A DNA stretch of 64,000 nucleotides from Clostridiales bacterium (GTDB lineage Bacteria > Bacillota > Clostridia > Peptostreptococcales > Anaerovoracaceae): the NCBI GenBank assembly GCA_009911365.1, contig QXXF01000016.1:1-64000 (forward strand), written 5' to 3'. The translations under genes were made by a program, and so were the position numbers. The notes under the pieces are model-generated. The model saw only the letters and a list, made by a program, of their open reading frames with translations, was not told the origin of the DNA and did no database searches. Position 1 is the first letter of the stretch. Each line of letters begins with the position of its first letter. Below, one piece after another: positions 16,296-24,985 of the stretch.

Positions 16296-19200
16296 TCAGC
16301 TCCTTTCCAAGTCCTGCGACTTATTCCTTGCCTGTTTCTTCTGCGCCGCCCGTTCCTTGTCGGCTTTGAGCTGCGCCCGGATAGAGGGCTTCTTTTCCGG
16401 CTTTTTCCCCGGTTTTGTTTCCTTGCCCTGTCCCTTTTCCGCTTTCAGTGCGGCGGCATACTCGGCAAGGGAGATCTGTTCGCCGCTTCTCGCCTTTGCT
16501 TCCAGCTCGTCAGCGGTAGGGGTGGGGGTGTTGTTGATGATACCGTCAAAATTGTTGTCGTTCTGCTCGATAGCGTCCTCGACGTGCTTTAAGGGGTTTG
16601 CCTTTTCCGGCGGTTCTGCGGCGACTGCAAACGCCTGTGTCCCGTTCCCCATAATGAGATACTTCCCGTCCTCCGATGTATGGTGAAGCCCGTACCCGGC
16701 TTCTTTCATCTGCTCGGCGGTCATATCGGTTACAGAAAAGCTCCCCCGTGGCGTTCTGATCTGCTCCCCGGTCATGCGGGTGTCGGGGGTAAGCTGCGGT
16801 GTCTGCTCCTGCAAAAACTCCGGCACTTCCTTATAGCCGAAACTGTCAACATAATGCGCCGTGTCCTCCCCGTTCTGATGAAGCACCACTATATCCGATA
16901 CGGAAAGGCTGTGTCCCTTAAAATCTTTGGGGTGGTCGATATTAAAGCGGGTATAAATATCTTCAAGGGAAGTCCCCGGCGTAAGCTCTGCGGTATAGAT
17001 CAGATTATAATTCGCCGCTTCCACGGAAAGCCCCACCGCCTGTAAGCGTTCGTAAGGCTCAAAATGATAGTCCCGCATACCGTCCCCGTCCTTTAGCTGG
17101 TAAATGGTAAAGGTGTCCTTGTCCGGCTCTTTCTCCGTGGCGGTCGGTTCCGGCGTTTCCTGCCCCGGCTCGGCGGCGGTCTGCGCTTCCTGTGCCTTTG
17201 CATAGAGGTCTTTCACGTCGCCCTGTGTCAGCTCCCCGGTTTCCAGCTTCCCCAAAAGCTCCCGGCACTTCTCCGGGGTTCCCGTGTAGAGAATATCCCC
17301 CAGCTTCGCCATGCCGTTATCCTGCGCCACATATTCCTGCAAGAGATAGCTGTTTTCCGGGCTGTCGCTGTATGGGTTCTGCCGCATCTTGTAAAAGGTT
17401 TCCGGCATAGTGGGTTTCTCCGGCGCGTCTGCGGTTCCCGGCTCGGTGTCCTGCGGCTGCTCCGGGGCGGCTGCTTTTTCTGCGGCGGCTTCCTGCCTTG
17501 CCCGTTTCTGTAACTCGGTGGGGCGTTCCCCGGTAAGGGGCTGTATGCACTTGATACAATCGGCGGCATAGATCGCATTGTCGTTTAACTGCCGCTGCCA
17601 TGCTTCCGTGCTGGGCGCATAGCGGAAGCCGTTCCCTTTCAGTTCCTCCCGGATTTCCTTATCCGGCTTTTCGTCAAAGAAAATCTGCAAGCGGTTATCC
17701 GCTGTATTGGCTTCCACACGTCCCCCGTCAAACTCCCAGCCCACATATCCAAGCTCTTTCCTCCGGGTAAGGGCAGTAATGCGGTTTTTTAATCTGCGGA
17801 TTTCCGCGTTGTTGTTGGATAGCTGGTAGCTCTCAAAGGGTTTCGGGTTCGCCCGGTAGCTGCCGGACATGGACGCTTTCAGCTTTTCGATCTGTTCCGG
17901 GGATAAGTGGGGGCAGCCGTCAAGGGTCTTATTCTTTCGGTAATAGGCGTTGACCGCTTTCATGGTTTCCTGCAAGGCTTCCAGCTTTGCAAGTTTGCTT
18001 TCCAGCTTAGAAACGGCGTTGGGGTCGTCGGCACTGATACCGCCCATGCCGGTACTGCGGATTTTATCAAGCAAGCCCTGTATCTCCCGGTATTCCTCCA
18101 TGTTCTTATCTGCGGCGGCGTTCTGCTTCTCCTTTTTGCGTACAGGGAAGTTGCTTCCCCCGGCAATCATGATCGACGGGACGCGGGCGGTGATCTCATA
18201 GCCTTTATTCATGTTCGCCGCCAGCTTCCGGGCGTAAGCGTCAAGCAGCCCGTCAATCTTTTCATGGAAAGAGGGGTCAACACGCTTTTTCTGCCTTGCG
18301 GCAATCTCGGCGGCTTCGTCTACATAGTGGCGGTATTCTGCCGTTGCGCTTCCGGGCTTGTAATCGGAAAAGCTGATCGCTTCCTTTGCGCGGCGGGCGG
18401 CGTTCTCGTTGATCGGGTAGTATGTAACCGTTGTTTCCGTCGGCTCCGGGGTGGAAGTCTGCGCTGCTTTTCCGGCTGGCGGCTCTGCCTGTTCCGGCGT
18501 GTCTGCCTTTTCAGAAACGGGGCTTTCCGGCTCCTGCGGCTTTTCCTGTGCTTCGGGTTCTCCCGGCTCCTGCGGTTCGGCGGTCTGTGCGGTTTCCTGC
18601 TCCGGCGCGGCGTAAGGCTCGTACCCGTTGGCGGCGTATTCTTCAACCGTCATTCCCGCGTCTGCCGCTTCCTGTGCGATTTCCTCCTTGACGTGTTCCT
18701 TGTAGGCTTCCAGCTCCACGTCAAAATCCCTAAGCTGGGGGACGGGCGGCAAGTTGTATTCGCCTTGATTGACAAGCCCCCGGCACTCGGCAACATAGGC
18801 TTGTATGGCGGTATGGTAGGCGGTTTCCGTAGGTGTCAGATCGTCCCCGGATTGCAGGGCTTCCCCGGCGATACGCTCCATTTCGGATAAATTACAGTGC
18901 AGTTTCAGATAGGGGATAAACTCATTCAGCAGCATTGCCCGGTGTTCCCTGTCGGCTTCCAGTGCTTCCCTGCCCTCGTTGCGCAAAAGGTAATTTTCCC
19001 ATTCTTTATCGTTCAGATAATAGGTATGGTACTGTTCGATATGCTCCACAAGGGAACCGTCCCCGTCGCCCAAGTCCTGCCGCCCCTCGTAGTGGTCGGC
19101 TGTCCCGTTCATCACATAATCAATACGGAAAGCGGTCTTGTCGTAGCCGGGGCTTGCAAGGTTGGCTTCGTCCAATTCTGCGATAAGGGTGTTTGCACGG

Positions 19201-21467
19201 GACAGGGGGATTGTTTCGCCCTCCCGTAGCTGGCTGCTTTCGCTCCAAAGGATTGTGACGGTCGGCTCTGCGGCAAGGTCGGGTGTCGGCTCTTTTTCCG
19301 CTTCCTGTGCTTTTGCGGCTTCCCGTTCTTTTTGCAGCTCCGCAAAGTGTCCGTCAATGCTGTTGATGATCTCGGCGGCGGTGGCGCGGATTGTTTCAAG
19401 GGAACTTTTCAGCTCCGCAAGCTCCCGCCCGCTGCTCCACCCGGCGACGTACCCAAAGGAATAGTCGGACGTGTCAAGCCCGTAGTGCTGGCATACCGTA
19501 TAAGCGACACTTTCCGCCTGAACCTCACGGGTGCGGCGGTCGGGTCTGTCCGGCTGTTCCTCCTGCGGGGCGTTTAAGTCAATGTCGTGCAGCTTCGCAT
19601 GGGCGATCTCATGGATAGCGGTCTTTAGGTTCTGAAGCTCGCTCATTCCCTCGTCTATGGCAATGCGTTTTTCCTCCAAGTGGTAGTAGCCGTGTGCTGT
19701 CCCCTCGATCTTCTCAAAGCCCATAGGCACGGGAGAGGTCTTTTCCAGTGCGGCGAAAAAATCCTCGTATTTTTCCACGTCCCCGGTCAGCTCATTTGCG
19801 GAAAGGCTGGGAAGCTCCCGCCCCTCGGTCTGCGACACGTCAAAAACGGCGACGACTTTATAGGCGGGGATTTGGATTTCCTTTGTTTCCGTGAGGGGCT
19901 TCCCGTCTTTGCCGATCACCGTCTTTCCCGTCTGCGGGTCTTTCTTTTCTACCTCCTGCCGGATTTTATACGGCGACGGGGCAAGTATGCGTATGCCTTT
20001 TTCCCCGCGCATTACGTTCCGTCCAAAGTTATTTTTCCATGCGTTAAATCCGGCGATAAGGGAAGCGTCGGGCTTCTGCATGGCGATCAGCAGCGTATTG
20101 TTGAAGCTGTAATTATGGAACTTTGACATGACTTGTAGATATTCCTTGTAGCGTTCGCTGTCAAACAATTCCGTGATACCCTGCTCCAAGCGGTCTGTGA
20201 TCTCTTTCAGCTTTTCAGCGGGCTTGTCGGCGGTGAGAATGATCGGGTTGACCGGGCGCGGTTTTGGCGGTTCCCCCGGCTGGGGTTCTTCCTGTTCCGG
20301 CGCGGCTTCGTCCTTTTCCAGCTTATCCGGGGCGGGGCGTTCCGGCTCCGGGAAGCTCATTACTTTGTATTCTTTCGGTATGTCGTTCTCCCGCCCGTTG
20401 TACCACTGTGAAAAGGTATTTTTATTGTTGTAGATATAGCCTTGATCGGTAAACCGTCCTTTGTCTTTCTGTACCGCGTCCCGCCCGTATTCCTCGTACT
20501 TGAAATACTTCTTTGCTTCTTCGGGCAGCTCCAATTCGTCCAGTTCGTCAATGAGGTAATAGCCGTAGTCGGCTTCGGTTCGGACAGTGGGGTATATCCA
20601 GTAGCAGTCAAGGTTTTGTGCAAGGTTGATAAGGTCTTTCACGCTCCCGGCGTGTTCCCCCAGCGTTACCGCCGCCGTGAATTTATCCCGGTCGCCGTCG
20701 TCCTGCATTTCCAAGAGCTTTCCAAGATAATTCAGCTCGTCAATGGTGCTGCCCTGTACCACGGAAAGCGGCACGTCAAAGGGGTAGGCTTCTGTATTGG
20801 AAAAGCCATTGATGAAAAAGTCCTGCGGGTTTTCCGCTGTAATGCCGACGCTTTTCATAGCGGCGTGAAGCTGCTCCGTGGTGGTCGGCATGGAAAGCCA
20901 TTCGCCGCCCGGCTGCCCGGTTTCAAAGCGGCTGCGGCTGTCGATTAAAATTGAAAATGTTTCGCTCATGCGCTTGCTCCTTTCTTCGTTCATCATGCGG
21001 TGCATAAGCTCGAAATCCTCTACGCTCATGCTCCCGTTAAATACATAGGGGTTAAAATCCTCGTCGTCCCGGTAGGGCTTTTCCGAAAAGGGAAGCCCTG
21101 CGGCGTGGGCGGCGGCTCTTGCTTTCTCTAATAGCTCCGGCGGTAAAGCGTCGGCGTGGGCTTCGATAAAGTCAGCCACATTGTTATAGCCGTTCTCATA
21201 ATGGCGGCGCACCCCGGCGGTCAGCCCCGCAAGGTTCATGTCCTCGTCCAAGTAGCCGCAATAGTAACCGTTTAGGACAACGGCGGCGGGGTCGGTGTCC
21301 TGTATCTCCTGCAAGCGTCCCCTGTCCTCCGGGGTAAGGGTGTCGTCTGTTTCAAGGTAGATATAATCGCTGTGCCATGAACGCCCCTCCCGCCAAAACG
21401 CTATCCACGCAATCCCCGCTTGCAGCTCGTCCTGATAGTCCTTTACGGCTTCCCGTAAACTTGCCAT
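16296..21467 (-). CDS. large polyvalent antirestriction protein (ArdA, ArdC/metallopeptidase, YodL, DUF4316 modules)
   Basis: 1723 residues. Residues 1-166 are a helical ICE domain. About 167-360 match ArdA, an acidic DNA mimic that blocks type I restriction enzymes. About 405-545 match the ArdC-type single-strand DNA-binding domain. About 600-700 form a zinc-metallopeptidase-like domain with HEIAH at 619-623 and a downstream Glu. A helical LPD-like region, a Pro/Glu-rich linker, a coiled region (about 1045-1320), a YodL-like domain and a DUF4316-like end follow. The last 36 residues are basic with KPSIRAQL. A strong AAGGAGC site precedes an internal ATG at 20969, so a second product starting at ArdA is possible. 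It probably enters the recipient with the DNA to counter defences; that is inference from polyvalent proteins. Confidence 0.82.
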   Translation of the reverse strand: MASLREAVKDYQDELQAGIAWIAFWREGRSWHSDYIYLETDDTLTPEDRGRLQEIQDTDPAAVVLNGYYCGYLDEDMNLAGLTAGVRRHYENGYNNVADFIEAHADALPPELLEKARAAAHAAGLPFSEKPYRDDEDFNPYVFNGSMSVEDFELMHRMMNEERSKRMSETFSILIDSRSRFETGQPGGEWLSMPTTTEQLHAAMKSVGITAENPQDFFINGFSNTEAYPFDVPLSVVQGSTIDELNYLGKLLEMQDDGDRDKFTAAVTLGEHAGSVKDLINLAQNLDCYWIYPTVRTEADYGYYLIDELDELELPEEAKKYFKYEEYGRDAVQKDKGRFTDQGYIYNNKNTFSQWYNGRENDIPKEYKVMSFPEPERPAPDKLEKDEAAPEQEEPQPGEPPKPRPVNPIILTADKPAEKLKEITDRLEQGITELFDSERYKEYLQVMSKFHNYSFNNTLLIAMQKPDASLIAGFNAWKNNFGRNVMRGEKGIRILAPSPYKIRQEVEKKDPQTGKTVIGKDGKPLTETKEIQIPAYKVVAVFDVSQTEGRELPSLSANELTGDVEKYEDFFAALEKTSPVPMGFEKIEGTAHGYYHLEEKRIAIDEGMSELQNLKTAIHEIAHAKLHDIDLNAPQEEQPDRPDRRTREVQAESVAYTVCQHYGLDTSDYSFGYVAGWSSGRELAELKSSLETIRATAAEIINSIDGHFAELQKEREAAKAQEAEKEPTPDLAAEPTVTILWSESSQLREGETIPLSRANTLIAELDEANLASPGYDKTAFRIDYVMNGTADHYEGRQDLGDGDGSLVEHIEQYHTYYLNDKEWENYLLRNEGREALEADREHRAMLLNEFIPYLKLHCNLSEMERIAGEALQSGDDLTPTETAYHTAIQAYVAECRGLVNQGEYNLPPVPQLRDFDVELEAYKEHVKEEIAQEAADAGMTVEEYAANGYEPYAAPEQETAQTAEPQEPGEPEAQEKPQEPESPVSEKADTPEQAEPPAGKAAQTSTPEPTETTVTYYPINENAARRAKEAISFSDYKPGSATAEYRHYVDEAAEIAARQKKRVDPSFHEKIDGLLDAYARKLAANMNKGYEITARVPSIMIAGGSNFPVRKKEKQNAAADKNMEEYREIQGLLDKIRSTGMGGISADDPNAVSKLESKLAKLEALQETMKAVNAYYRKNKTLDGCPHLSPEQIEKLKASMSGSYRANPKPFESYQLSNNNAEIRRLKNRITALTRRKELGYVGWEFDGGRVEANTADNRLQIFFDEKPDKEIREELKGNGFRYAPSTEAWQRQLNDNAIYAADCIKCIQPLTGERPTELQKRARQEAAAEKAAAPEQPQDTEPGTADAPEKPTMPETFYKMRQNPYSDSPENSYLLQEYVAQDNGMAKLGDILYTGTPEKCRELLGKLETGELTQGDVKDLYAKAQEAQTAAEPGQETPEPTATEKEPDKDTFTIYQLKDGDGMRDYHFEPYERLQAVGLSVEAANYNLIYTAELTPGTSLEDIYTRFNIDHPKDFKGHSLSVSDIVVLHQNGEDTAHYVDSFGYKEVPEFLQEQTPQLTPDTRMTGEQIRTPRGSFSVTDMTAEQMKEAGYGLHHTSEDGKYLIMGNGTQAFAVAAEPPEKANPLKHVEDAIEQNDNNFDGIINNTPTPTADELEAKARSGEQISLAEYAAALKAEKGQGKETKPGKKPEKKPSIRAQLKADKERAAQKKQARNKSQDLERS

Positions 21468-21575
21468 AGCTTCATTCCTCCTTTCCGTTGGGGCAGAGAA
21501 AGGGTGCGGCGTTCCGGCTCCTATGTCCGTCCTACACCGCGCCCGCGCTTTCTGCCAAAGTGTTTTATTTTTTCA

Positions 21576-21674
21576 AGAGGGTTTGGGACACTTCCCAACA
21601 AGCAAAATCCCCGTCCGGCGCGTCAGCGGCGAAAGGGGATTTACGGAAAAGGGTACTCTTTTCCTATGCTTGCT
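21576..21674 (-). other. oriT-like module, copy B (between topB and the polyvalent gene)
   Basis: On the minus strand it repeats copy A: the 33-bp block (21674-21642) and 30-bp block (21605-21576) are identical to 12739-12771 and 12798-12827. The middle hairpin is different in sequence, AATCCCC/GGGGATT with a 22-nt loop. The changed but self-complementary stem suggests that shape is conserved. Relative to its downstream gene it has the same orientation as copy A, so a promoter or operator role remains possible. Confidence 0.6.
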
Positions 21675-21681
21675 ACGAAAC

Positions 21682-23778
21682 TTATTTTTTCTTCGGTATC
21701 TCTATCTTGTAGTTGACGTACTTCCCGCCCGTATCAGCTAAAACAACGGTTCCGTCATAGGTTTTGCCTGTTTTCGGGGAATACAAACCCTTGACATTCG
21801 CCTTGCCGGATTTTAAGAGGGCGGCGGCAATCTTCGGGGTAAAGGTGACTTTCCTTTCCTCAAAGAAACGGTCGTTTTTCCACATGGTAAAGGCGCAATC
21901 CCGGTTAGAGCAGTAGAAATTTTTCTTGCCCTCATGGACGGGACAGCCGCACCGGGGGCATTTGCCGACAGAGGGCTTTTCCTCCCCGCCCGTGAAAGCC
22001 GCCTTGCCTTTGTCGGCGGCGGTGTTTTCCTTTACCAGCTCCCGCGCCATAGCTTCAATGCGCTGCATAAACTCCCCAGCGTCGGCGGCTCCCTTTGCGA
22101 TCTGCGTCAGATTGTTTTCCCATTCGGCGGTAAGCTGCGGGGAAGTCAGCATATCCGGCAGGACAGACACAAGGGCGGCTCCGTTCTGCGTGGGGATAAG
22201 CTGCTTTCCCTTGCGCTCTGCAAAGCCGGACTTCACCAGTTTTTCAATGACGGCGGCGCGGGTGGCGGGTGTGCCAAGCCCCCGGCGTTCCGCGTCCGGG
22301 TCGGTGTCCCCGTTCCCGGCGCGTTCCATTGCCGAAAGCAAAGTTGCTTCGTTGTGGGGCTTCGGCGGCGTTGTGAAATGCTCCGTCACCTTTGCCGTAG
22401 GGCTTGTAAAGGTCTGTCCCTCGGAAAGCTCCGGCAGGGTGTTTGCTTCCTCCATATCCTCCGGGTCGGGCTTGCCTTTGAGGGTTGCCCGGTAGCGGCG
22501 TTCAAGCTCTTTCCAGCCGCCCGCAAGCACTGTCTTTCCCCGTGCCGTAAACTCCGTACCGGCGCATGAGAAAACCGCCGTGACCGCTTCAAAGATATGC
22601 GGCTCGGCGGCAGCGAAAATAAGACGCGCCCCGGCAAGGGTGAGGATATTCCTTTCACTTTCCGGCAGGGCGGCAGGGTCGGTCTTTGCAAGCTCCATAG
22701 TGGGGATAATGGCGTGGTGGTCGCTCACTTTGCTGCTGTCAAGCGTCCGGGAAACGTCCGGGGTAATTTCTGCACCCTCCATAAAAGGCAGCTTGCCGGA
22801 CAGCATGGTAACAGTCTTTGCCGCTGTGTCCCCCATGTCGTCGGTCAGAAATGCGCTGTCTGTCCGGGGGTAGGTAAGCAGCCGTTTTTCATACAAGGTC
22901 TGTGCAAGGTCAAGGGTCTGTTTCGCCGTGTAGCCGTAGATTTTATTAGCTTCCCGCTGTAAAGAAGTGAGGTCAAAGAGCTTCGGCGGGGCGGCGGTCT
23001 TTTTCTCTTTGGTAAGGGAAACACAAACCGCCGTTTCCGCTTCACAAGCCGCTTTCAGTGTGTCGGCTCCCGGTTTATCTGAAATCCTTTCGCTGGCGGC
23101 TTCCGCGCCGGATAAGTCAAGGTGTACATGGTAGTATTTTTCTTTCTTGAAATGGGAGATTGCTTCGCCCCGGTCAACCAGCATTTTCAGTGTGGGGGTC
23201 TGCACCCGCCCCACGTTCAAGGTCTTATGATACAGGCAGGAGAAAAGGCGCGTTGCATTGATACCAATGATCCAGTCGGCTTTTGCGCGGCACAATGCGG
23301 AAGCATAGAGCGCGTCATAGTCCCGCCCGTCCCCTAAGTCTGCAAAGCCCGCCTTAATCGCCGCGTCCTCCATTGAGGAAATCCACAAGCGGCGCATAGG
23401 CTTGTTACACTGTGCCACGCCGTACACAAAGCGGAAAATCAATTCCCCCTCGCGCCCAGCGTCGCAAGCGTTCACCACTTCGGAAACGTCGGCGCGGTGC
23501 ATAAGCTCTTTTAAGGTTTTGAACTGTTTCCCCTTGTCGGCGGCGACGGTGTACTGCCATTCCTCCGGCAGAATGGGTAAGCTCTCATAGCTCCATTTTT
23601 TATACTGCTCCCCATAGGCGGCAGCGTCCGCAAGCTCCACCAAATGACCGACACACCAAGAAATGAGGTAGCCCCCGCCCTCGATATATCCGTCCTTTTT
23701 CTCTTTTACCCCAAGCGCGGCGGCGATACTTGCCGCGACGCTGGGCTTTTCTGCAATCACTAATCTATGTGAAGTCAA
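21682..23778 (-). CDS. topB: DNA topoisomerase III
   Basis: 698 residues. TOPRIM motifs are seen in LVIAEKPSVAASIA and DAGREGELIFR, the active-site Tyr lies in YPRTDSAFL, and a C-terminal zinc finger (CPRCGCPVHEGKKNFYC) follows. Plasmid- and ICE-borne TopB enzymes decatenate single-stranded intermediates during transfer or replication. The start is a TTG at 23778 with GGAGG 9 nt upstream. Confidence 0.93.
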   Translation of the reverse strand: MTSHRLVIAEKPSVAASIAAALGVKEKKDGYIEGGGYLISWCVGHLVELADAAAYGEQYKKWSYESLPILPEEWQYTVAADKGKQFKTLKELMHRADVSEVVNACDAGREGELIFRFVYGVAQCNKPMRRLWISSMEDAAIKAGFADLGDGRDYDALYASALCRAKADWIIGINATRLFSCLYHKTLNVGRVQTPTLKMLVDRGEAISHFKKEKYYHVHLDLSGAEAASERISDKPGADTLKAACEAETAVCVSLTKEKKTAAPPKLFDLTSLQREANKIYGYTAKQTLDLAQTLYEKRLLTYPRTDSAFLTDDMGDTAAKTVTMLSGKLPFMEGAEITPDVSRTLDSSKVSDHHAIIPTMELAKTDPAALPESERNILTLAGARLIFAAAEPHIFEAVTAVFSCAGTEFTARGKTVLAGGWKELERRYRATLKGKPDPEDMEEANTLPELSEGQTFTSPTAKVTEHFTTPPKPHNEATLLSAMERAGNGDTDPDAERRGLGTPATRAAVIEKLVKSGFAERKGKQLIPTQNGAALVSVLPDMLTSPQLTAEWENNLTQIAKGAADAGEFMQRIEAMARELVKENTAADKGKAAFTGGEEKPSVGKCPRCGCPVHEGKKNFYCSNRDCAFTMWKNDRFFEERKVTFTPKIAAALLKSGKANVKGLYSPKTGKTYDGTVVLADTGGKYVNYKIEIPKKK

Positions 23779-23794
23779 TTAGAAAATCCTCCTT

Positions 23795-23980
23795 TCATTT
23801 TCCCGTGTTTTTCTTCTCTGTCAGCTTCTTGATACAGTACCCCACGCAGGGCGGCTCCCGGTTGTAGGGACAGCCCTTGCAGCGCGGGGGAATGGAAGCG
23901 GGCGGCGGTTTCCCACGCTGCCCGTCGCCCGGTTTCTGTATCATCATTCTTTCTAAGGGGTTGTCGGTGAACAGGGTCAT
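23795..23980 (-). CDS. small cysteine-rich ICE protein
   Basis: 61 residues, MTLFTDNPLERMMIQKPG then RCKGCPYNREPPCVGYC, a four-cysteine cluster suited to bind a metal. The ATG overlaps the DUF4366 stop (ATGA), which supports translation. Similar tiny Cys proteins occur at this position in Tn1549-like elements. Role unknown. Confidence 0.6.
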   Translation of the reverse strand: MTLFTDNPLERMMIQKPGDGQRGKPPPASIPPRCKGCPYNREPPCVGYCIKKLTEKKNTGK

Positions 23981-24693
23981 GCTTCCTCGTCCTCCGTTTC
24001 CCCGTCGTCCCCGGTTTCGTCGGGTTCCGGCTCGTCCTCGTCGTAATCGTCAAAATCGAAATCGTCAAGGTCTGTGCCGCCCTTTACGTCCTGTTTGGGC
24101 TTCATAATCTTAAAGTAATAGAACGCACCGCCGCCCCCGGCAATGGCGACGATCAGAAAGAGCAGCAGCCCGCCCGTGCCTGTTTTCTTCTCCTTTGGTT
24201 CCTCCGGCTCGCCTTGTTCCGGCTCCGCTGCCTTGCCGCTGCAAGCGGTCATGTTGTCCTTGCAGACGGGGCAGCTTACATTTACTTTCCCGGCTTCGCA
24301 TTTCTCCGTACAGTTGCAGACTGCGGGCGGCTCCGTCTTTTCGCTCCCGTCCTCCATGAGTGCCATAAGGTCGGCTTCGTCCACTTGATTGAGGAAATGC
24401 ACGGTGTTTTCCCCCTCGTCGTCCCGGTCAATGAGGATATAAAAGTAATTGCCGTTTTTGGTCGTCACGGTGATAAGCTGCTTGTTGCCGCCGAAATCGT
24501 CAACCAGCGTCGCGTTCCCGTCCGGGGTGAGGGGTTCTTCCTTTTCGGGTTCCTCGTAAACAACGCCGCTGTCGTCGGTCGCGTCGTCCTGTCCCTCCGG
24601 GGTCTGCGCGTAGGCGGTGACGGAAAAGCCGCCCATGAGGATAAGGGCGGCGCAAAGGGTCAACAGCATTTTAAGGGTTTTCTTATTCTTCAT
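23977..24693 (-). CDS. DUF4366 (CD1107-like) membrane-anchored mobile-element protein
   Basis: 238 residues: signal peptide (MLLTLCAALILMGGFSVTAYA), an extracellular domain with NGNYFYILIDRD and a CNCTEKC/CPVC cysteine group, one membrane helix (GGLLLFLIVAIAGGGGAFYY) and an acidic tail. It resembles DUF4366 proteins of the Tn1549 transfer region, probably part of the cell-envelope conjugation machine. The start overlaps the DUF4315 gene. Confidence 0.8.
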   Translation of the reverse strand: MKNKKTLKMLLTLCAALILMGGFSVTAYAQTPEGQDDATDDSGVVYEEPEKEEPLTPDGNATLVDDFGGNKQLITVTTKNGNYFYILIDRDDEGENTVHFLNQVDEADLMALMEDGSEKTEPPAVCNCTEKCEAGKVNVSCPVCKDNMTACSGKAAEPEQGEPEEPKEKKTGTGGLLLFLIVAIAGGGGAFYYFKIMKPKQDVKGGTDLDDFDFDDYDEDEPEPDETGDDGETEDEEA

Positions 24694-24952
24694 CTTCGTT
24701 TTCCTCCTGTTCGTCGTTGTCTGTGCCGTAAGAAGCGGGCGCGGGGGTCATGCCGGGGATTGCCCCGTTTTGCAGCATGGCGGTAAGCTCCTGCGGGGAA
24801 AGCCGCATAGAGCGCACAAGCTGGACGATCTGCAAATTCTCCGCTTCGGTTTTCTGCGCTTCCAGCCCTTTGAGCTTGTTCTGATACTCGGTGATCTTCT
24901 CGCGGGTCTTTTCAATCTCCCGGTTGATACGGTCAATCTTGTTTGCTGCCAT
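24683..24952 (-). CDS. DUF4315 protein
   Basis: 89 residues. An N-terminal coiled coil (IDRINREIEKTREKITEYQ) is followed by LVRSMRLSPQELTAML and an acidic end, as in the DUF4315 family always found next to DUF4366. It probably associates with the conjugation apparatus. Ribosome site AAAGGAG. Confidence 0.8.
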   Translation of the reverse strand: MAANKIDRINREIEKTREKITEYQNKLKGLEAQKTEAENLQIVQLVRSMRLSPQELTAMLQNGAIPGMTPAPASYGTDNDEQEENEDEE

Positions 24953-24985
24953 AGTGTAAAACTCCTTTCATAGTCAAAAATGTGT

